Positions 1 to 9,953 of a DNA stretch of 64,000 nucleotides are shown piece after piece. Source of the stretch: Skermanella stibiiresistens SB22 (GTDB lineage: Bacteria; Pseudomonadota; Alphaproteobacteria; Azospirillales; Azospirillaceae); the NCBI RefSeq assembly GCF_000576635.1, contig NZ_AVFL01000006.1, positions 62,001 to 126,000 of the forward strand, given 5' to 3'. A program made the translations under genes and the position numbers. Each line of letters starts with the position of its first letter. The first letter of the stretch is position 1. The notes under the pieces were generated by a model. It saw nothing but the letters and a program-made list of their open reading frames with translations, was not told the origin of the DNA and made no database searches.

Positions 1-507
1 GATATCCGCGCCTGGACCGTCGCCTCGGATGTCGGGTTCACCCTCGACTGGATCGGGATGCTGCCCCGCCTGGGCCTGAAGGCCGACATCGCCAGCGGTG
101 ACCCGGACCCTGGGGATGGAAGGTTGGGCACCTTCAACGCGCTGTATCCCAAGTTCCCCTATTTCTCCGAAGCCAACCTGATAGCCCCCGCCAATGTCAT
201 CGATCTACAGCCGAGCGTGCGGTTTCAGCCGACCCCCGGGCTGGAGGTCGAGCTGGCCTGGAACGCGCTGTGGCGGCAGACGACCGACGACGCGATCTAC
301 GAGCCCCCACTCGCCGCGATAGCCGGCACGGCGGGGCGGGGATCCCGCTTCATCGGCCATCAGGCGATCCTCGGCCTGGAATGGCGGGCCACACCCAACA
401 TCAGCGTCGCCAGCCAGTATGTCCATTTCACCCCCGGCGGGACGCTCGAGGACGTCGGTGGGGACGATGTCGATTTCCTCTTCGCCTCGGTGGCCTTCAA
501 GTTCTGA
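1..507 (+). CDS. Alginate export family outer-membrane protein, C-terminal part
   Basis: This frame is open from the first base of the window and ends at a TGA at 505-507, giving the last 168 residues of a protein that begins upstream. The stretch GTFNALYPKFPYFSEANLI and the following NVIDLQPSV are typical of the alginate-export (AlgE-like) beta-barrel family. The protein ends in FLFASVAFKF, with alternating residues and a terminal phenylalanine as expected for an outer-membrane barrel closing strand. The family forms channels for anionic polysaccharides or other small solutes; the real substrate here is unknown. The next gene on the same strand starts 170 bp later, so co-transcription with the lactate permease is possible but unproven. 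Confidence 0.75.
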   Translation, partial: DIRAWTVASDVGFTLDWIGMLPRLGLKADIASGDPDPGDGRLGTFNALYPKFPYFSEANLIAPANVIDLQPSVRFQPTPGLEVELAWNALWRQTTDDAIYEPPLAAIAGTAGRGSRFIGHQAILGLEWRATPNISVASQYVHFTPGGTLEDVGGDDVDFLFASVAFKF

Positions 508-677
508 CACCAGGCGTCATCACCTGGCATGGACCACCAATCCAGTCGATCACCGAAGTTTCATCGCAACCCCCGCGAACAAAATGCCGTCCCGCGGCTG
601 TATCGACGCGCCCGAGCCACATATAGGGCGCCGATCGAAAGAAGCTTAAAAAGCAACGGGGAGCGCGGGGAAGCCTT

Positions 678-2459
678 ATGGCCCAAAGTCTGCTGTTCAT
701 ACTGGCGTTGATGCCGATCGTCATTGTCTTCGTATTGCTGGTGGCGCTTCGTCTATCAGCCAAGCTGACCATGGCCGTCGCCTACGCCACGACCGCCCTC
801 ATCGCCCTGGCACTGTGGGGCACCCCCATCGAAACCGTGATGGGAGCGTCGGTCAACGGTCTGGTGACGGCGGCCAACGTCCTGTTCATCGTGTTCGGCG
901 CCATCCTGCTGCTGTACACGCTCGAGGAAAGTGGTGCCATCAGCCGCATCCGGCAGGGGTTCACGTCGATCTCGCCGGACCGGCGCGTCCAGGCGATCCT
1001 GATCGCCTGGCTGTTCGGCTCCCTGGTCGAGGGCGCCTCCGGCTTCGGCACGCCGGCCGCCATCGCCGCCCCCTTGCTGGTCGCCATCGGCTTTCCGGCC
1101 ATGGCGGCCGTCCTCGCGGCCCTGATCATCCAGAGCACGCCGGTCTCGTTCGGCGCGGTCGGAACGCCGATCCTGCTCGGCGTCAATACCGGTCTGGCGA
1201 ACCAGGAACTGGTCGAGAGCACCATCGCGCCGATGGCGTTTGGCGACTATCTGGTCCACATCGCCGTCAACGTCGCCATGGTCCACGCGCTGGTCGGTTT
1301 CCTGATCCCGCTGATCATGGTCGCGATGATCACCCGATTCTTCGGCCCGAACCGCAGCTTCGCCGAGGGGTTCGCCGCCTGGAAGTTCGCGCTGTTCGCC
1401 GGCATCGCCTTCACCGTGCCCTACTTTCTGGTCGCCGCCGTGTTCGGGCCGGAATTCCCGTCGCTGATCGGCGCCATGATCGGCCTCGCGATCGTCATTC
1501 CCGCCGCCCGGCGCGGGCTGTTCCTGCCGCGTGAGGTCTTCGATTTCGGACCCAGGAAGAACTGGGATGGCCGCTGGATCGGAACCCTGGAACAGTCACA
1601 GCAATCGGTCGAGCATGAACGGCCGATGTCGCTCGCCAAGGCTTGGACGCCCTATCTCCTGGTGGCCCTGCTCCTGATCGCGACGCGCGTGATCACCCCG
1701 CTCAAGGCTTTCCTGACCTCCCCCGAGATGACCCTGAGCCTGACCAACCTGTTCGGTTCCGGCATCTCCGCCTCGTCGCAGCCGCTCTACCTGCCTGGAA
1801 CGGTGTTCGTCCTGGTGTCGCTGTTCGCCTACTTCTTCCAGGGCATGGGAAAGGGCGGCAGCTATCGCGCGGTCTGGAAGCTGTCGGGCGGCACGATGAT
1901 CAAGGCCGCGCCGGCCCTGCTGCTGGCCGTTCCGATGGTCCAAGTCTTCATCAACTCCGCCTCGACCGACCACCTCAGCATGCCTCTCGTGCTGGCTGGT
2001 GGCGTGTCGGCCGTGTCGGGCGAGTTCTGGCCCCTGGTCTCGCCGACCGTTGGCGCGCTCGGCGCCTTCATCGCCGGTTCGAACACGGTGAGCAACATGA
2101 TGTTCTCGCTGTTCCAGTTCTCGACGGCGGTGAACATCGGCTTGGCCTCCGCGGGTGCCGCCCTGGTGGTGACCTTGCAGGCGGTGGGCGGTGCCGCCGG
2201 CAACATGATCTGCGTCCACAATGTCGTGGCCGCCTCCGCGACCGTCGGACTGGTCAACCGCGAGGGCGACCTGATCCGGATGGCGTTGCTGCCGATGATC
2301 TACTACGTGGTCCAGGCTGGTCTGCTCGGGATGGCGCTGATCGCCGGTGGCCTGAACCTCTGGTGGATCGCCGCTGTGCTTTGGCCGCTGGGATGCCTGC
2401 TGGCGATGCGCAACTCCCCCAGTGGCAAGCCATTGGTGGCCGTCCCGTCCGCGCGGTGA
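678..2459 (+). CDS. lldP: L-lactate permease (LctP/LldP family)
   Basis: A 593-residue, almost entirely hydrophobic inner-membrane protein. The segment [20 protein letters not shown] and the later [12 protein letters not shown]-like stretch ([15 protein letters not shown]) are hallmarks of the lactate permease family, which imports L-lactate, D-lactate or glycolate with protons. The C-terminal region [10 protein letters not shown] followed by [18 protein letters not shown] is also characteristic. Length is close to the usual 550-600 residues. The ATG at 678 is preceded by a GGGGAAG ribosome-binding site. No lactate dehydrogenase gene lies next to it, so it appears to be a stand-alone importer. 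A strong hairpin follows the stop codon. Confidence 0.93.
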   Translation: MAQSLLFILALMPIVIVFVLLVALRLSAKLTMAVAYATTALIALALWGTPIETVMGASVNGLVTAANVLFIVFGAILLLYTLEESGAISRIRQGFTSISPDRRVQAILIAWLFGSLVEGASGFGTPAAIAAPLLVAIGFPAMAAVLAALIIQSTPVSFGAVGTPILLGVNTGLANQELVESTIAPMAFGDYLVHIAVNVAMVHALVGFLIPLIMVAMITRFFGPNRSFAEGFAAWKFALFAGIAFTVPYFLVAAVFGPEFPSLIGAMIGLAIVIPAARRGLFLPREVFDFGPRKNWDGRWIGTLEQSQQSVEHERPMSLAKAWTPYLLVALLLIATRVITPLKAFLTSPEMTLSLTNLFGSGISASSQPLYLPGTVFVLVSLFAYFFQGMGKGGSYRAVWKLSGGTMIKAAPALLLAVPMVQVFINSASTDHLSMPLVLAGGVSAVSGEFWPLVSPTVGALGAFIAGSNTVSNMMFSLFQFSTAVNIGLASAGAALVVTLQAVGGAAGNMICVHNVVAASATVGLVNREGDLIRMALLPMIYYVVQAGLLGMALIAGGLNLWWIAAVLWPLGCLLAMRNSPSGKPLVAVPSAR

Positions 2460-2482
2460 ACTTGGCTGCGTAAAGGGGGATT

Positions 2483-2514
2483 CCGCCAAGCTGGATTTCG
2501 AGCCAGCTTGGCGG
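2483..2514 (+). terminator. Hairpin downstream of the lactate permease gene
   Basis: A 12-bp perfect inverted repeat (CCGCCAAGCTGG at 2483-2494 and its complement at 2503-2514) with an 8-base loop lies 24 bp after the permease stop. No run of T follows, so it may protect the mRNA end or work with Rho rather than act as a classical intrinsic terminator. Confidence 0.55.
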
Positions 2515-2651
2515 CGGCGCAGCGGTGATCCGCCGTTAAATCAGCGAAGCGCGACAGGTTAGTTAGTCTGATTTCCAATCATTAGGAACAAATTAATCGG
2601 CATATTCCAGTATGGGCGAATTTGGCGGTTCGCATCATCAAGGATTAACCC

Positions 2652-4766
2652 ATGTCGCCCCACCTGCCAGCCCCCTCCAGGCGCCGGTCGATCAGCATCG
2701 GCGCATCCCTCAATCTCATCGTCGCCACGCTTTGCCTGATCCTGTTCGGTATCCTCGGCACCGCCGTCGTCGACGCCTATATGCGGCAGGCCGCGGCGGA
2801 GCGGACGTCGGAGATCGCCCGCGCCGGACGCGACGTGTTCACGGCGCTCCAAAATGTTCGGGTCGAGCGCGGCGGATTCCGACTGGCCCTTGAAGGCAAG
2901 GAGCGGGCCACGGGTGACCAGATGGCAGCCCTCGCGGACGCCAGAAGCAAATCGGGTCCGGCACTCGATGCCGTCATCTCGGGTTGCGCCAGCATTGGCT
3001 GCACGGCGGGCGACGAGATCGCCGAACTGGAACGGCGGCGTGACAAGCTCGCCGCGATCCGGGTGGAGGGCGATCAGGCGGCTGTGAAACTGATCACGGA
3101 GCGTCGCGAGAGTTTCTCCAAGGAGGTCATCGCCGCGGTCACCGCGCTGATCGACCAATTGGAACTGGTCTCCGCGCTACTGACCACGGAGCTTCGTCAG
3201 GTCGACGCCTTCACCGCGGAACAGGCTTCCGTCAAGGACGCGGCCTATCTGGCGCGCGACGCCGCCGGCTTGATTAGATATCCCATCACCGCCAGCATCC
3301 GCGACAAGACGATCACTCCCGAGAACCGCGCCAAGATCGCGGAACTCCAGGGCAAGGTCCAGGTCGGTTGGAAGCTGGTCACGGACATCCTCTCCCGTCC
3401 CGGCGCGCCCGAGACCATCGTCGCGGCCATGAGGAACGCGGACGCCGTCCACTTCGGCACGACAACCAAGCAGAGCCTCGATATCCAGAAGGCCATCGTG
3501 GAAGGCAGGGAGCCACCCGTCGACGCCATTGAATTCAGCCGGTCGATCGATGCCAGCACGACCAGTCTCGTCGCCATCTGCGAACGGGCTCTGGATGCCA
3601 TCGTCTCGCACGCCGATGAGAAGTCGGCGGCGGCGCACCAAAAGCTGATCTTCCAGGCGATCGTGCTGCTGATCGCGATCGGCATCGGCGCCGCGGCCCT
3701 CGCGGTGATCAGCAAGCGGGTCGTCCGGCCGATCGATGGCATGACCGACGCCATGCTGCGGGTCGCCGAGGGCGATCTTTCGGGTCAGGTGCCCTATCTC
3801 GACCGCGGCGACGAGATCGGCCGGCTGGCGGGCGCCCTTGGGACCTTCAAGCGGAACGCGGAAGCGACCTTGCTCCTGGAGGCCGAACAGCGCGAGGAGC
3901 GCGCCCGCAAGGAAGCTCGCCATCGCGACATGGAGGCTTCGGTGGCGGAATTCGGCTCGACCGTCTCCGGCGCGCTGAAGGGGTTCCACGCGTCCGCCGA
4001 GCAGATGCGCCAGTCGTCGGAAGCCTTGTCGGAGGTGGCCGACTCCTCGAAGTCCCGCGCCATGGTCGTCGCCGGCGCGTCGGAGGAGACCTCGGCCAAC
4101 GTGCAGACGGTGGCCGCCGCGACCGAGCAGCTGGCGGCGTCGATCTCCGAGATCGGGCGGCAGGTGTCGCACGCCGCGTCGCGCGCCCGCAGCGCCGTGG
4201 ACGAGGCGAACCAGACCACCGCGACGGTGAACGATCTGGCCGACGCCGCGCAGAAGATCGGCGCCGTCATCGGCCTGATCCAGCAGATCGCCAACCAGAC
4301 CAACCTGCTGGCGCTCAACGCCACGATCGAGGCGGCGCGGGCCGGCGAAGCCGGCAAGGGCTTCACCATCGTGGCGCAGGAGGTCAAGAACCTCGCGGGC
4401 CAGACGGGCAAGGCGACCGAGGACATCGCGGCGCAGATCGCCCACATCCAGGCTTCCACCAAACTGACGGTGGCGGCCATCACCGGGATCGCCGCCACCG
4501 TCGAGGAGATCGACCAGACCTCCGCCGCCATCGCCTCGGCGGTCGAGCAGCAGGCTTCCGCCACCCGCGAGATCACCCGCAACACCAACGAGGCCGCCCG
4601 CGGCACCCAGGAGGTCTCGTCCAACGTGCAGGGCGTGACCGAGAACGCGACCCGCACCGGCGATGCCGCCGGAGAGGTCCAAGCGGCTGCCGTCGATCTG
4701 CGGCGGCAGGCCACCGTACTCGGGACGGAGATCGACGGCTTCCTGACCAAGATACGGGCGGCGTGA
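2652..4766 (+). CDS. Transmembrane methyl-accepting chemotaxis protein
   Basis: A 704-residue chemoreceptor. A first membrane helix lies at about residues 17-40 ([17 protein letters not shown]), then a largely helical periplasmic sensing region to about residue 330, a second helix near 331-352, a HAMP domain to about 405, and a cytoplasmic signalling domain from about 430. The signalling hairpin tip is clear around residues 546-572 ([20 protein letters not shown]). The periplasmic part contains the [14 protein letters not shown] motif often seen in receptors of Rhodospirillales. The ATG at 2652 has an AAGGA site seven bases upstream. The ligand cannot be read from the sequence. There is no C-terminal NWETF-type pentapeptide. 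Confidence 0.93.
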   Translation: MSPHLPAPSRRRSISIGASLNLIVATLCLILFGILGTAVVDAYMRQAAAERTSEIARAGRDVFTALQNVRVERGGFRLALEGKERATGDQMAALADARSKSGPALDAVISGCASIGCTAGDEIAELERRRDKLAAIRVEGDQAAVKLITERRESFSKEVIAAVTALIDQLELVSALLTTELRQVDAFTAEQASVKDAAYLARDAAGLIRYPITASIRDKTITPENRAKIAELQGKVQVGWKLVTDILSRPGAPETIVAAMRNADAVHFGTTTKQSLDIQKAIVEGREPPVDAIEFSRSIDASTTSLVAICERALDAIVSHADEKSAAAHQKLIFQAIVLLIAIGIGAAALAVISKRVVRPIDGMTDAMLRVAEGDLSGQVPYLDRGDEIGRLAGALGTFKRNAEATLLLEAEQREERARKEARHRDMEASVAEFGSTVSGALKGFHASAEQMRQSSEALSEVADSSKSRAMVVAGASEETSANVQTVAAATEQLAASISEIGRQVSHAASRARSAVDEANQTTATVNDLADAAQKIGAVIGLIQQIANQTNLLALNATIEAARAGEAGKGFTIVAQEVKNLAGQTGKATEDIAAQIAHIQASTKLTVAAITGIAATVEEIDQTSAAIASAVEQQASATREITRNTNEAARGTQEVSSNVQGVTENATRTGDAAGEVQAAAVDLRRQATVLGTEIDGFLTKIRAA

Positions 4767-4784
4767 CCGTCCACCGCGGCAAGT

Positions 4785-4805
4785 GGCGGGGCGGTTTACC
4801 CCGCC
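4785..4805. terminator. Possible bidirectional hairpin between convergent genes
   Basis: GGCGGGG at 4785-4791 pairs with CCCCGCC at 4799-4805 around a 7-base loop, between the ends of the chemoreceptor gene and the convergent LysR gene. The loop contains the LysR stop codon. Terminator function is inferred from position and shape only. Confidence 0.4.
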
Positions 4806-5695
4806 GCCTGCCGCTTGACCTCGCGGACGAAGGCTTGCACCACGGGCCGCCGCGCGTCGGCGGTCCGGGTGGCGACGAAATGGGTGGAGCTGAAGCTGTA
4901 GGTCTTCGGCATCAAGGCGCGCATCAGCCCGCGCCTGACCCAGTCCCCGCCGATATGGCAGGGCAGGAAGCCGATGAAACGCCCGGACAGCACCATCATG
5001 ACCTGCGCCTCCATGTGCTTGACGGTGCCGCAGGGGCGCGGGTGGTTGGCGCGGTAGAGGTCGTCGAAATGCAGGTAGCCGCGCACCGCGAAGGGTGCTT
5101 CCTCGATCGCCGCGCGGTCGATGGCGTCGTCCGGCACGCCGAATAGGGGATGTGAGCCACCGCAGTAGAGCGCGTGGGGCTCTCGGTAGATCGGGATATA
5201 GGTGAGGCCCGGCACCTTCTGCGACATGGGGCCGACCACCACGTCGCGGGTGCCGTCGGCGACGGCGGTCTCCAACTCCGCCGGGATTCCCAGCAGCAGG
5301 TCGATGAAGACATCGGGCGCGTATTCGCAGTAGCGACTCAAGGCGCCGTGGATGCCCAGCTCCGGCGAGGTCGCGACGCCATCGACGATGCCGATACGCA
5401 ATTGACCCATCAGTTTGACCCGGTCGCGGCCAATGCGCGACTGGAACGCGTCGATCTCTACGAACAGGCGCTTGGCGGCGTCATAGGTCGCCTCGCCGAA
5501 TTCGGTCAGGCGGAAACCCCGGCGTCCCCGCTCGCACAGCGGTGCGCCCAGCTTCCGTTCCAGCGCCGACAGATGCGTGCTGAGGGTGGATTGCGACAGG
5601 TTCAGCAGGATCTGGGCATCGGCGAAGCCACCGGCGTCCGCGAGGGTCACGAAGACGCGCAGCAACCGCAGGTCTATGTTGTCGAGGCGTCTCAT
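4796..5695 (-). CDS. LysR-family transcriptional regulator
   Basis: A 299-residue LysR regulator. The winged helix-turn-helix covers about residues 5-65, with LSQSTLSTHLSALERKLG as the recognition region, followed by a periplasmic-binding-like effector domain. It is transcribed divergently from the ABC transporter and hydrolase operon at 5837-12931, the usual arrangement for LysR control, so it probably activates that operon in response to its substrate. The 141-bp gap between the two genes holds inverted repeats suitable for a LysR site. The inducer is unknown. Confidence 0.93.
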   Translation of the reverse strand: MRRLDNIDLRLLRVFVTLADAGGFADAQILLNLSQSTLSTHLSALERKLGAPLCERGRRGFRLTEFGEATYDAAKRLFVEIDAFQSRIGRDRVKLMGQLRIGIVDGVATSPELGIHGALSRYCEYAPDVFIDLLLGIPAELETAVADGTRDVVVGPMSQKVPGLTYIPIYREPHALYCGGSHPLFGVPDDAIDRAAIEEAPFAVRGYLHFDDLYRANHPRPCGTVKHMEAQVMMVLSGRFIGFLPCHIGGDWVRRGLMRALMPKTYSFSSTHFVATRTADARRPVVQAFVREVKRQAAG

Positions 5696-5720
5696 GGTCC
5701 CGGTTTCCCACCACGTTAAT

Positions 5721-5772
5721 ACATTGATGATTTTCGATGTAACCGTCTATTAAACGAGATTTTTCTCGATGT
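5721..5772. promoter_or_regulatory. Candidate LysR operator in the divergent promoter region
   Basis: The gap between the LysR gene and the ABC operon is AT-rich for this genome. ACATTG at 5721-5726 and CGATGT at 5735-5740 form an imperfect inverted repeat with an 8-base spacer. A second copy of TCGATGT lies at 5766-5772, and CGAGA/TCTCG form a short palindrome at 5755-5768. These are plausible binding sites for the divergent regulator; no promoter is identified with confidence. Confidence 0.4.
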
Positions 5773-5836
5773 GAAGCTGGGTGATGATCCTTCCAGCGCA
5801 GTCTTGGCCAGCGCAGTCTTGGAAAGAGGGTCACCG

Positions 5837-6823
5837 ATGTTCCGCATGAGCCGAATCGCCGCCGTCGTCTGCCTGCTCGGAACCGTCTCGGCGCCAGTCC
5901 TGGCCGCCGACACCATCCGGGTGCTGTCGCCCACTTGGCCCGGCTTCGCGCCGGTCTTCGTCGCCTCCGACAAAGGATATTTCAAGGAACTGGGCCTGAC
6001 GGTCGACATGAAGTTCGAGGACGACCGGGCCAACGTGATGGCCGCCATGGCGCGCGGCGACATCGATGTCGACATGCGGACCGTCGGCGAACACCAGGGA
6101 CGTCCCCGCGACGAGAGCACGCCCGGCATCATCATCGGCACGATCGACAAGTCGGTTGGCGGTGACGGTGTGATCGCCGATGGCTCGATCGGGTCGGTGG
6201 CCGACCTGCGCGGCAAGAAGATCGCGGTTGAGCCCAACATCCCGGCGCGCCTGCTGCTGCAACTGGCCTTGAAGAAGCAGGGGATGACGCTGGACGATCT
6301 GTCGATCCTGGAGATCGCGACGGCCGACACGGCCGCCGTCTTCGCCGACACCTCGGTAGCGGCGGTCGGCACCTATCAGCCGTTCCTGTCGCAAGCGATC
6401 ACGATTTCCCCGGCGCGGAAGGGCAAGGTGCTGCTGTCGTCGGTCGATAGCGAGATCATCATCGACGTGATCACCGCCCGTCAGGACGATCTCAAGAAGA
6501 ACCCGAAGAAGTACCAGAACTTTCTGACCGGTATCTATAAGGCGGTCGAGCTGTTCAAGACCAACCCGGCCGAGTTCATCAAGCTGGCGGCCCCGCACTA
6601 CAACTTGAGCGAGGATGAGGTCAAGGAGATCATCGACACCAGCCTGGCCTACACCACGCTCGCCGAAGCCAAGGACCTGATCGGCACCGACGGCAAGCCG
6701 GGCCGCCTGTACGGCATCTTCGACACCGTGATGCAGCTCAACCTGGAGAACGGCGCCGCCGACACCAAGCTGACCGCCGCCAGCCAGATCGACGCCTCGG
6801 CGCTGTCCCAGGTCTCCCCGTGA
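5837..6823 (+). CDS. ABC transporter substrate-binding protein (NMT1/TauA-like)
   Basis: A 328-residue periplasmic binding protein. The ATG at 5837 gives a signal peptide (MFRMSRIAAVVCLLGTVSAP, cleavage after VLAA), with an AGAGGG site upstream; a longer frame to 5771 would put polar residues before the signal peptide and is unlikely. The mature part has the NMT1/SsuA-like fold pattern: GFAPVFVASDKGYFKELGL near the start, the GDIDV region, and DLRGKKIAVEP near the middle. The family feeds nitrate/sulfonate/taurine-type importers and also binds many amines and heterocycles. The gene overlaps the permease by four bases (GTGA) and opens the LysR-linked operon. Confidence 0.88.
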   Translation: MFRMSRIAAVVCLLGTVSAPVLAADTIRVLSPTWPGFAPVFVASDKGYFKELGLTVDMKFEDDRANVMAAMARGDIDVDMRTVGEHQGRPRDESTPGIIIGTIDKSVGGDGVIADGSIGSVADLRGKKIAVEPNIPARLLLQLALKKQGMTLDDLSILEIATADTAAVFADTSVAAVGTYQPFLSQAITISPARKGKVLLSSVDSEIIIDVITARQDDLKKNPKKYQNFLTGIYKAVELFKTNPAEFIKLAAPHYNLSEDEVKEIIDTSLAYTTLAEAKDLIGTDGKPGRLYGIFDTVMQLNLENGAADTKLTAASQIDASALSQVSP

Positions 6824-7671
6824 CCCAGGAAGTGGCCGGGCGGGTGGTGACGGGCCGAGTGGTGACGACCCGGCGGGCGGTGAACCGGAACCAGCCCTCG
6901 ATCTGGGCGTTCCGGGGCGCGCTGTCGCGGCGGGCGCAGATCGGCATCGGCGTCGGGACCAGCGTAGCCCTGCTGCTGATCTGGGAGGCGGTCGCCCGGT
7001 CGGGCTTGGTCAACACGACCTTCCTGCCCTCCCCCACCACCGTGCTCGGCGCGCTCCTGACGATGATCCAGAAGCAGAGCCTGCTGTGGCACGCGGGCGT
7101 CTCGACGCTCCGGGTGTGGATCGCCTTCACGCTGGCCGCCGTCATGGCGATCCCGATCGGCATCATGATGAGCAGCTACCGCGTGGTCGGCGCGGCGCTG
7201 GAGCCGATCATCGACTTCATCCGCTACCTGCCGGTCCCGGCGCTGGTGCCGCTGTCGATCATCTGGTTCGGCGTCGGCGAGAACACCAAGCTGTACCTGC
7301 TGTGGCTCGGCACCTTCTTCCAATTGGTGCTGCTGGTCGCCGACGACATGCGCCGGGTGCCGCAGGAATACATCGAGATCGCCCATACCCTGGGCGCGAA
7401 CACGCGACAGACACTGCGCGACGTGGCGTTCCGCGCGATGCTGCCGGGGCTGGTCGACAACCTGCGGATCACGCTGGGCTGGTGCTGGACCTATCTGATC
7501 ATCGCCGAGATCGTCGCGGCGGACAGTGGCATCGGCTTCGTCATCTGGACCGCCCGGCGCTACATGAAGACGCCGGAGGTGATGGCCGGCGTGGTCGTGA
7601 TCGGCGTGATCGGGCTGGTCACCGACCAGTTGCTCCGCGCCCTGCACCGCCGCGCCTTCCGCTATCTGTGA
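6820..7671 (+). CDS. ABC transporter permease (SsuC/TauC-like)
   Basis: A 283-residue inner-membrane permease starting at a GTG that overlaps the upstream stop codon. About six membrane helices are visible, the first near residues 46-65. The cytoplasmic EAA loop is EIAHTLGANTRQTLRDVAF, which docks onto the ATPase encoded next. It has the BPD_transp_1 domain and the length typical of the nitrate/sulfonate/taurine importer family. With the genes on either side it forms a complete importer of one binding protein, one permease (as homodimer) and one ATPase. Confidence 0.9.
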   Translation: MTQEVAGRVVTGRVVTTRRAVNRNQPSIWAFRGALSRRAQIGIGVGTSVALLLIWEAVARSGLVNTTFLPSPTTVLGALLTMIQKQSLLWHAGVSTLRVWIAFTLAAVMAIPIGIMMSSYRVVGAALEPIIDFIRYLPVPALVPLSIIWFGVGENTKLYLLWLGTFFQLVLLVADDMRRVPQEYIEIAHTLGANTRQTLRDVAFRAMLPGLVDNLRITLGWCWTYLIIAEIVAADSGIGFVIWTARRYMKTPEVMAGVVVIGVIGLVTDQLLRALHRRAFRYL

Positions 7672-7679
7672 GCGATTAG

Positions 7680-8468
7680 ATGACACAGGCATACCTGGAG
7701 TTCCACGGCGTCACCAAGCGATTCGGCGATCTCGACGTGGTCGCCCAGCCCTTCGACATCGCCGTGGCGCGGAACGAGTTCGTCGTCTTCCTGGGGCCGT
7801 CGGGCTGCGGAAAGACCACGCTGATGCGGATGATCGGCGGTCTGGACACGCCGTCGGGCGGCGAGATCAGCCTGGAGGGCACGCCGGTTGGCGGTCCGGA
7901 CCACCGGCGCGGCATGGTCTTCCAATCCTATTCGTCGTTCCCGTGGCTGACCGTCGCCGAGAACGTCCTGTTCGGGATGCGCTATCGAAAGGACCTGACC
8001 GAGCGCGAGAAGCTGGCCCGGCGCGACCACTACCTGGACTTGGTCGGGCTGTACGAGTTCTCCAACGCCTATCCCAACAAGGTGTCCGGCGGCATGCGGC
8101 AGCGGGTCGCCATCGCCCGGACCCTGGCGGCGGGCTCGGACGTGATGCTGATGGACGAGCCATTCGGGGCGCTGGACGCGCAGCGCCGCGAAAAACTCCA
8201 GGTGGAGTTGCGCGCGATCCAGCGGCGCGACGCCAAGACCATCGTCTTCGTCACCCACGACGTCGAGGAGGCGGTGTTCCTGGCGGACCGGGTCATCGTG
8301 TTCTCCAAGCGGCCGGCGCGGATCATGGCGGACATCGACATCACGGAACGCCTGGGTGCGGAGCGTCCGCTGGACCTCCGCGACACCCCCGAGTTCTTTC
8401 AACTGCGCACCGCGGTGCTGCGCCTGCTGCGTGAAGCCGCCGGAGATGAGGCCGGAGACGAGAAATGA
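7680..8468 (+). CDS. ABC transporter ATP-binding protein (SsuB/TauB-like)
   Basis: A 262-residue ATPase with every expected motif: Walker [10 protein letters not shown] at residues 39-47, Q-loop VFQSY, signature VSGGMRQR, Walker [13 protein letters not shown] and H-loop VTHDVEEA. It energises the importer formed with the two preceding genes. The ATG is eight bases after the permease stop with only a weak ribosome-binding site, suggesting translational coupling. The stop overlaps the start of the first SDR gene (ATGA), tying transport to the catabolic genes in one transcript. Confidence 0.93.
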   Translation: MTQAYLEFHGVTKRFGDLDVVAQPFDIAVARNEFVVFLGPSGCGKTTLMRMIGGLDTPSGGEISLEGTPVGGPDHRRGMVFQSYSSFPWLTVAENVLFGMRYRKDLTEREKLARRDHYLDLVGLYEFSNAYPNKVSGGMRQRVAIARTLAAGSDVMLMDEPFGALDAQRREKLQVELRAIQRRDAKTIVFVTHDVEEAVFLADRVIVFSKRPARIMADIDITERLGAERPLDLRDTPEFFQLRTAVLRLLREAAGDEAGDEK

Positions 8469-9223
8469 CACCGATCGATCTTGCCGGCCGAACCGTGCTG
8501 ATCACCGGCGCCAGCCGGGGCATCGGCTTCGGCGTGGCGGAGGCCTTCGCCAAGACGGGCGCCGTTCTCCACATCGCGGCGGAGAACGAGGGCATCCATC
8601 AGGCGGCGGCCGATCTCGGCGCCACCGCCCACCAAGTGGATGTGACGCGCGGCGATCAGGTGGAGGCCATGGCCGCCGCGATCGGCGCGGTCGACGTGCT
8701 GATCAACAACGCCGGGCTGGAGCTGATGACGCCGCTGGACGACACCGGCCCCGAGAACGAGGCGGCGTTCCGGCGGATCATCGAGATCAACATCCTGGGC
8801 ACTTTCCTGGTGACGCGGGCGGTGACGCCGCGGATGCCGCCGGGAAGCGCCATCATCAACACGGCGTCCAGCTGGGGCCGGGTCGCGGAACCCCTGTTCT
8901 CCGCCTATGTCGCGTCCAAGCACGCCGTGATCGGGCTGACCAAGACATGGGCCAAGGAGCTTGGCCCCAGCGGCATCCGGGTCAACTCGGTCTGTCCCGG
9001 CTGGGTCCGGACGGAGGCGTCGATGCGTTCGCTGGGGCGCATGGCGGAACGGGTCGGGCGGCCCGAGCGGGAGTTGCTGGACGGGATCATCGCCGGACAG
9101 GCCTTGCCCGGCCTGATGGAGCCGTCCGACATGGCGGGGCCTTATTTGTTTCTCGCCTCGGGGTTGGCCGCCAACGTCACCGGCCAGAGCCTTGGGGCCG
9201 ATCGGGGAGAAGTGCCATGGTGA
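8465..9223 (+). CDS. SDR-family NAD(P)-dependent oxidoreductase
   Basis: A 252-residue short-chain dehydrogenase. The cofactor motif is TGASRGIG (from residue 15), NNAG is at 81-84, and the catalytic set is Ser135, Tyr148 and Lys152 (YVASK). It probably oxidises a hydroxyl or reduces a carbonyl in the pathway encoded by this operon. It overlaps the ATPase gene by four bases and the next SDR gene by seven. The C-terminus ([20 protein letters not shown]) matches classical SDRs. The substrate cannot be deduced. Confidence 0.9.
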   Translation: MTPIDLAGRTVLITGASRGIGFGVAEAFAKTGAVLHIAAENEGIHQAAADLGATAHQVDVTRGDQVEAMAAAIGAVDVLINNAGLELMTPLDDTGPENEAAFRRIIEINILGTFLVTRAVTPRMPPGSAIINTASSWGRVAEPLFSAYVASKHAVIGLTKTWAKELGPSGIRVNSVCPGWVRTEASMRSLGRMAERVGRPERELLDGIIAGQALPGLMEPSDMAGPYLFLASGLAANVTGQSLGADRGEVPW

Positions 9224-9924
9224 CGACTTTGAATGGGCTCAGGGCGCTGGTCACCGGAGCCGCAAGCGGCATCGGCTTCGCCGCATGCGAGGCTTTGCGC
9301 GATGCCGGCGCCGTGGTGATCGGGCTGGACCGCGCACCGGCGGCGGACGACTTCAACCGGGTGGTCGCCGACGTCACCGACGAGACGCAGGTGATCGCCG
9401 CGGTGGCCTTGGCGGCCGAGCGGCTGGGCGGTCTAGACCTGCTGGTCAACTGCGCCGGCATCGAGATCGAGGCGCCGATCCGGTCGATCGACATCGCCGA
9501 CATGGACCGCATGTACGCGGTCAACATCCGAGGCCCCATCCTGGTGGCGCGGGAATGCCTGAAGGCCATGAAGCCGGGCGCCCGCATCATCAACATCGCG
9601 TCGGAACTGGCCTATCTCGGCCGCCAGCAAGCCTCGGGCTATTGCGCCACCAAGGGGGCGATCCTGTCGCTGACGCGGTCCTGGGCGCGGGAACTGGCGC
9701 CGGACATCCTCGTCAACGCGGTGGCTCCCGGCCCGATCGACACGCCGCTGCTGGGCTTCGACCGCATGACCGAGGCGCAAAAGGCGCTGGAGACCGCCAA
9801 CCCGATGGGCCGCGTCGGCCGCCCGGAGGAGGTCGCCGCCGCGATCGTCTTCCTGGCCTCCCCCGGCGCCAGCTTCATCACCGGACAATGCCTGAGCGTC
9901 GATGGCGGCGCGGCCATGCACTGA
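9217..9924 (+). CDS. SDR-family NAD(P)-dependent oxidoreductase
   Basis: A second short-chain dehydrogenase, 235 residues, starting at the ATG at 9217 that overlaps the previous stop (ATGGTGA). Motifs are TGAASGIG (residues 13-20), a degenerate NCAG in place of NNAG, and the catalytic Ser129, Tyr142 and Lys146 (YCATK). It differs clearly from its neighbour, so the two are not a recent duplication and may act on successive intermediates. Longer in-frame starts upstream would run through the previous gene and are rejected. Confidence 0.9.
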   Translation: MVTTLNGLRALVTGAASGIGFAACEALRDAGAVVIGLDRAPAADDFNRVVADVTDETQVIAAVALAAERLGGLDLLVNCAGIEIEAPIRSIDIADMDRMYAVNIRGPILVARECLKAMKPGARIINIASELAYLGRQQASGYCATKGAILSLTRSWARELAPDILVNAVAPGPIDTPLLGFDRMTEAQKALETANPMGRVGRPEEVAAAIVFLASPGASFITGQCLSVDGGAAMH

Positions 9925-9953
9925 GAATACAACTACTGGGAGGAATCCGATCC

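Noticed and set aside
8356-9924. A 522-residue frame that would fuse one SDR to upstream sequence
   Set aside because: The first 287 residues are an off-frame reading of the ATPase end and first SDR; the true gene starts at 9217.
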